This document shows, piece after piece, positions 60,770 to 64,000 of a stretch of DNA of 64,000 bases; the stretch's first letter is position 1, and each line of letters begins with the position of its first letter. The stretch comes from Nonomuraea gerenzanensis. GTDB taxonomy: Bacteria > Actinomycetota > Actinomycetes > Streptosporangiales > Streptosporangiaceae. The notes under the pieces are model-generated. The model was not told the origin of the DNA, did no database searches, and saw only the letters and a list, made by a program, of their open reading frames with translations. The stretch lies in assembly GCF_020215645.1 (NCBI RefSeq), contig NZ_CP084058.1, positions 6,696,001 to 6,760,000 on the forward strand. Reading direction: 5' to 3'. The translations under genes were made by a program, and so were the position numbers.

Positions 60770-60844
60770 GGCACCATGCTACGCGGGCGATCGAAGGAAC
60801 ATTCGTCCAAGCCACCGGCGGGCACCGGCGGCGACAGTGGCCTC

Positions 60845-61696
60845 ATGACCCTTTCTGACGGCGGACCGCACCTGGACGATGCGGCCGCGACCACCGAGAG
60901 CCTGACCCTGTCCCTGCCCGACGGCGCGATCCACGTCCGCCTCGACGGCCCGCGCGACGCTCCCGCCCTCCTGCTCATCCACGGGTCCGCGGCCTCGGTC
61001 CGCTCGTGGGACCGGCTCGTGCCGCTACTGACGGCAGCCCATCGCGTCATCCGGATCGACCTGCTCGGCCACGGCCGCTCGGCCAAGCCGGGCGACCGCA
61101 GCTACGCGATCCCGGACCAGGCACGCCGGGTGGGCGAGGCGCTGGACCTGCTCGGCGTGCCGCGCGTCGTCGCCGTCGGGCACTCCAGCGGCGGGGTGGT
61201 CGCCACCGCCCTGGCCGAGCGGCGGCCCGACCTCGTGACCGCGCTCGCGCTGGTCAACACCGGCCCCAGCCTGGACGCCCACCTCGCGCCGCCGGACGCC
61301 GCCGCGCTCAGCCCCCAGCAGTGGCCGCCGACCGACGAGCAGCTGCGCCGGTTCGCCGGCACCGGGTTCAGCCGGGCCGGGTTCGAGGTGCCGCCGGAGC
61401 TGCTGCGGGAGGTGCGGCTGATGACCTTCCACACGCTCGCCGCGACGATGGCGGGCACCACCGGCTACCTGCGGGAGCGGGCCCTGCCCGAGCGGCTGGC
61501 GCCCCTCGGCAAGCCGCTGCTGGTGATCTTCGGTGCGGATGATCGCCGCTGGCGCTCCTCCTCCGCCGCCGGCTACGGCCTCGTTCCGGGAGCGGCGATC
61601 GAGCTGCTGCCCGGCATCGGGCACTCGCCCATCCTGGAGGACCCGCCGGCGACCGCCTCGCTGCTCCTGGACTTCACCGCCGCGTCGGTGACCTGA
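60845..61696 (+). CDS. Alpha/beta hydrolase
   Basis: The 283-residue protein has the oxyanion HGSAAS loop, the LLGHGRS turn, the nucleophile elbow GHSSGG (Ser about 117), an Asp in VIFGADDR and a catalytic His in LPGIGHSPILED. It is a cytoplasmic esterase/lipase-type enzyme of the MhpC class. It faces an AraC regulator. The substrate is unknown. Confidence 0.9.
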   Translation: MTLSDGGPHLDDAAATTESLTLSLPDGAIHVRLDGPRDAPALLLIHGSAASVRSWDRLVPLLTAAHRVIRIDLLGHGRSAKPGDRSYAIPDQARRVGEALDLLGVPRVVAVGHSSGGVVATALAERRPDLVTALALVNTGPSLDAHLAPPDAAALSPQQWPPTDEQLRRFAGTGFSRAGFEVPPELLREVRLMTFHTLAATMAGTTGYLRERALPERLAPLGKPLLVIFGADDRRWRSSSAAGYGLVPGAAIELLPGIGHSPILEDPPATASLLLDFTAASVT

Positions 61697-61699
61697 CCA

Positions 61700-62566
61700 T
61701 CAGCGCGTGAGGCTGTCGCTGGGCTGCCCGGTGCCCCACGAGGCGAGGATGCGCAACGCGTCGTGCGAGGGCGTGCCGGGCTCGGCGGTGAGGACCATCA
61801 GCCGCTGGCCCGAGCCGTCGGGGCTGCTCCACGTGTCACAGTCGAGGGTGAGGTCGCCGACCAGCGGGTGGCGGTAGCGCTTCGTCCCGTAGGCGGCGTT
61901 GTTCACGCGATGCTCCGCCCACCAGGTACGGAAGTCGGCGTCCCGCACCGACAGCTCACCGACGAGCCGGGCCAGCTCGGGATCGTCGGGATCGGCCCCT
62001 GACTCCATGCGCAGGGCGGCGACGGCGTCGCGGGCGTCGTGCTCCCACTCCAGGTGCATGCCGCGCATGACCGGGTCGGTGAACAGCAGGTACAGGTAGT
62101 TGCGCCGGTCGGCGGGCAGCCGGGAGAAGTCGGTGTAGAGGGCGGCGGCGCCGGCGTTCCACTCCAGGACGTCCAGCCGCCTGCCCAGGACGATGGCGGG
62201 GGTCGCGGTGAGCTGGTCGAGCAGGCGCCGCATGGCGGGGCGGACGCGTTGCACGGGCCGGCGCCTGCGGGGCCGGGCGTCGGTCTTGCCGGCGAGCTGG
62301 TACAGGTAGCGCTGCTGGTCCTCGTCCAGCCGCAGCGCGCGGGCCAGCGTGGCGAGCACCGAGGCGGACGCCCTGACGCGGCCCTGCTCCAGCCGCGTGT
62401 AGTAGTCGACGCTGATGGCGGCGAGCTGGGCGACCTCCTCCCGGCGCAGCCCCGCGACCTTGCGCCGGGACTCCTGCTCGGGCAGGCCGAGCTCGCGCGG
62501 GTCCAGTTGGGCCCGGCGGGCCTTGAGGAAGGCGCCGAGTTCGCCGGGGCCAGATGTGGGGCTCAT
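61700..62566 (-). CDS. XRE-family regulator with MmyB-like ligand-binding domain
   Basis: The 288-residue protein has an N-terminal HTH (KVAGLRREEVAQLAAISVDYYTRLEQGR, about 35-62) and a C-terminal MmyB-like PAS domain (about 115-280; LDVLEWNAGAAALYTDFSRLP, NYLYLLFTDPVMR, HPLVGDLTLDCDTW). Members bind a fatty-acid-like ligand. It is divergent from the dienelactone-hydrolase-like gene (150 bp) and probably controls it. Confidence 0.9.
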   Translation of the reverse strand: MSPTSGPGELGAFLKARRAQLDPRELGLPEQESRRKVAGLRREEVAQLAAISVDYYTRLEQGRVRASASVLATLARALRLDEDQQRYLYQLAGKTDARPRRRRPVQRVRPAMRRLLDQLTATPAIVLGRRLDVLEWNAGAAALYTDFSRLPADRRNYLYLLFTDPVMRGMHLEWEHDARDAVAALRMESGADPDDPELARLVGELSVRDADFRTWWAEHRVNNAAYGTKRYRHPLVGDLTLDCDTWSSPDGSGQRLMVLTAEPGTPSHDALRILASWGTGQPSDSLTR

Positions 62567-62716
62567 GTCTCCATTGTCGGACCTGTGGTGCCGAGGTTGA
62601 GGGGGCAGGTTCTTTCCCAGGCAAGAACCCGCCGCTTTTGCCCGCCCCGCGATGCGACGACTGTGGACACGTGCCCGGCACCGAGCCGGGCCGGCCGAAC
62701 ACTTACGGAGCATCCC

Positions 62717-63643
62717 ATGTCGAAGATCGACGTCACCTTCCCCAGCGCCGGCATCCCCCTCGCCGGGCACCTCCACCTCCCCGACGCCCCGGCGGCGGGG
62801 CCGCGCCCGGCGATCGTCGTGGGGCATCCCGGCACCGGGGTCAAGGAGCAGGCCGCCGGCCTGTACGCCCGCCACCTGGCCGAGCGGGGGTTCGTCGCGC
62901 TCGCCTACGACGCGGCCTACCAGGGCGAGAGCGGCGGCGAGCCGCGCAACCTGGAGGACCCGGCGCAGCGCGTCGAGGACCTCAAGGCCGCCGTGAGCTT
63001 CCTGACCACCCGCGGCGAGGCCGATCCCGGCCGCATCGGCATGCTCGGCATCTGCGCCTCGGGCGGGTACGCCCTGTCCGCCGTCGCCGGTGACCGGCGC
63101 GTCAAGGCGGTCGCCACCGTCAGCGCCGCCGACGTGGCCCGCCAGTTCCGGCTGGGGGCCGACGGCACGCAGGACCCGGCGGTGTACCTCGGCATGCTGG
63201 ACGCCGCGGCGCACGCCCGTACCGTCGCGGCCGGGGGCGAGGAGGCGCCGGTGCTGGACCTCTTCCCCGAGACGGTCGAGCAGGCCCGCGCGCTCGGCGG
63301 CGAGCACGGCGCCGAGGGCTTCGAGTACTACCGCACCGAGCGCGGCCGGCACCCCCGCTCGCCCGGTCTGCTGACCTGGGACAGCGTGGACAGGCTGGCC
63401 TCCTTCGACGCGTTCGCGCCCGTGCCGCTGATCGGGCAGCGGCCGCTGCTCATGGTCGTCGGGACCCGGGCGGTGACGTCGTGGATGAGCGTCGAGGCCT
63501 TCCAGCGGGCGACCGGGCCGAAGGAGCTGCACTGGATCGAGGGTGCCAGCCATGTGGACCTGTACGACAGGAAGCAGTACGTGGATCCGGCCGTCGAGCG
63601 GATCGCCGCGTTCTTCGGCGAGCACCTGGGCAGGACGGCCTGA
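62717..63643 (+). CDS. Dienelactone-hydrolase-like alpha/beta hydrolase
   Basis: The 308-residue protein (ATG 62717 behind GGAG) has a VVGHPGTGVKEQAAGLYARHLA oxyanion loop, YDAAYQGESGGEPR, the nucleophile elbow LGICASGGYAL with Cys at the nucleophile position as in dienelactone hydrolases, and an IEGASHVDLYDR His near the end. It is likely an ester or lactone hydrolase. It is paired with the divergent MmyB-like regulator. Confidence 0.88.
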   Translation: MSKIDVTFPSAGIPLAGHLHLPDAPAAGPRPAIVVGHPGTGVKEQAAGLYARHLAERGFVALAYDAAYQGESGGEPRNLEDPAQRVEDLKAAVSFLTTRGEADPGRIGMLGICASGGYALSAVAGDRRVKAVATVSAADVARQFRLGADGTQDPAVYLGMLDAAAHARTVAAGGEEAPVLDLFPETVEQARALGGEHGAEGFEYYRTERGRHPRSPGLLTWDSVDRLASFDAFAPVPLIGQRPLLMVVGTRAVTSWMSVEAFQRATGPKELHWIEGASHVDLYDRKQYVDPAVERIAAFFGEHLGRTA

Positions 63644-63667
63644 TCGCCACGGCCTGACCGCCGCGCC

Positions 63668-63723
63668 TGATCGCCGGCGCCTGATCGCCGGCGCCTGATC
63701 GCCGGCGCCTGATCGCCGGCGTC
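63668..63723 (+). repeat. Tandem 14-bp repeat after the hydrolase gene
   Basis: TGATCGCCGGCGCC occurs four times (63668-63681, 63682-63695, 63696-63709, and 63710-63723 with one change). The preceding 25 bp after the gene stop look like decayed copies. Each unit restates a TGA. Confidence 0.8.
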
Positions 63724-63737
63724 TGATCGCCTCGCAG

Positions 63738-63772
63738 CGCGAGCGGCCGCCCGTCATGGGCGGCCGCTCGCG
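63738..63772. terminator. Perfect 15-bp bidirectional terminator hairpin
   Basis: CGCGAGCGGCCGCCC (63738-63752) pairs fully with GGGCGGCCGCTCGCG (63758-63772) around a five-base loop. It sits between two convergent genes. Confidence 0.8.
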
Positions 63773-63790
63773 AGGGAGACTTCCGGTCGC

Positions 63791-64000
63791 TTACTTGAGC
63801 AGGCGCTTGCCGAGAAGCTCCTTGCCCTGCTCGGCTCCCTTACGGCTCTCGGCCTGAGCGCGGCGGAAGAAGCTCGCGAGCTCCTGATCGCCCGTACGCT
63901 CGGCGTCGGCGATGTAGTTCTCCAGCCGCAGCACGTTGCTCAGGCACTGCTCGACGAACCAGATCAGGTTGTAGTCCTTGTCCTGGGTACCGGTGACCTT
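63791..64000 (-). CDS. Small conserved hypothetical protein, 5' end beyond the window
   Basis: At least 69 residues are visible on the minus strand, ending in TAA at 63791. The sequence is helical (DYNLIWFVEQCLSNVLRLEN, then ELASFFRRAQAESRKGAEQG). It is like short helical-bundle proteins common in actinomycetes that are about 75 residues long, so only a few N-terminal residues should be missing. The function is unknown. Confidence 0.65.
   Translation of the reverse strand, partial: KVTGTQDKDYNLIWFVEQCLSNVLRLENYIADAERTGDQELASFFRRAQAESRKGAEQGKELLGKRLLK

Overview
The window is very GC-rich, uses many GTG and TTG starts, has several leaderless promoters and is packed with TetR, MarR, LacI and AraC regulators and with Tat or lipoprotein exports. 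This points to a filamentous actinomycete chromosome, probably a Streptosporangiales member such as a Nonomuraea-like genus; the genus is inference. No rRNA, tRNA, CRISPR array or intact insertion sequence was seen. The region reads as an accessory, metabolically versatile chromosome arm.

Layout. 1-3.2 kb: a broken SorC-type regulator, an AraC-type regulator and a two-component flavin monooxygenase (styrene/indole monooxygenase-like StyA plus flavin reductase). 3.3-9.1 kb: a minus-strand operon lacI - FAD oxidoreductase - ABC solute-binding protein - two sugar permeases, with two LacI-like operators upstream. 9.1-10.0 kb: a scar holding a decayed NarL-type histidine kinase and a fragment of an actinomycete conjugative FtsK-like translocase. 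10.3-13.9 kb: a second-type ClpX, a cytochrome P450 and a divergent TetR with an extra C-terminal domain. 14.2-20.8 kb: an SMP-30 lactonase, a Tat-exported GH43-like protein, an EamA exporter with its MarR regulator (three phased operators), a pentapeptide-repeat protein, an acetyltransferase and a cis-prenyltransferase. 21-25.6 kb: a formaldehyde dehydrogenase behind a structured leader, an orphan histidine kinase, a VOC protein and a STAS protein. 25.7-31.7 kb: a double TetR regulator, a Baeyer-Villiger monooxygenase and a beta-propeller protein that runs in frame into a MOSC domain.

33.7-38.6 kb holds the most striking locus: two translationally coupled multi-domain proteins carrying RNA ligase, polynucleotide kinase, MJ1316/DUF504, endonuclease/exonuclease/phosphatase, 2H phosphoesterase and nucleotidyltransferase modules. 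Together they contain every activity needed to heal, re-tail and seal cut RNA, i.e. a self-contained RNA-repair system. 38.6-47.1 kb: a serine hydrolase, a TetR with twin palindromic operators, a DUF899 protein, an amidase, an ABC exporter and an ABC-F ATPase whose leader has a nine-codon upstream ORF ending inside a perfect hairpin (probable translation-dependent attenuator). 47.1-51.2 kb: a YedYZ-like molybdoenzyme/cytochrome pair, then a ureohydrolase with an unusual metal-site motif divergent from a sodium:solute symporter. 51.2-64 kb: methyltransferases, a membrane-anchored WD40 protein, an SdsA1-like alkyl sulfatase behind an 18-bp palindrome, a DUF6230/DUF6114 pair, two decayed genes, and regulator/hydrolase pairs; the last gene is cut by the window edge.

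Recurring themes are oxidative catabolism of hydrophobic compounds (flavin monooxygenase, P450, Baeyer-Villiger enzyme, lactonases, alkyl sulfatase, formaldehyde dehydrogenase), each under a local repressor with a recognisable palindromic operator, and tandem repeats that reiterate the stop codon just after some genes.
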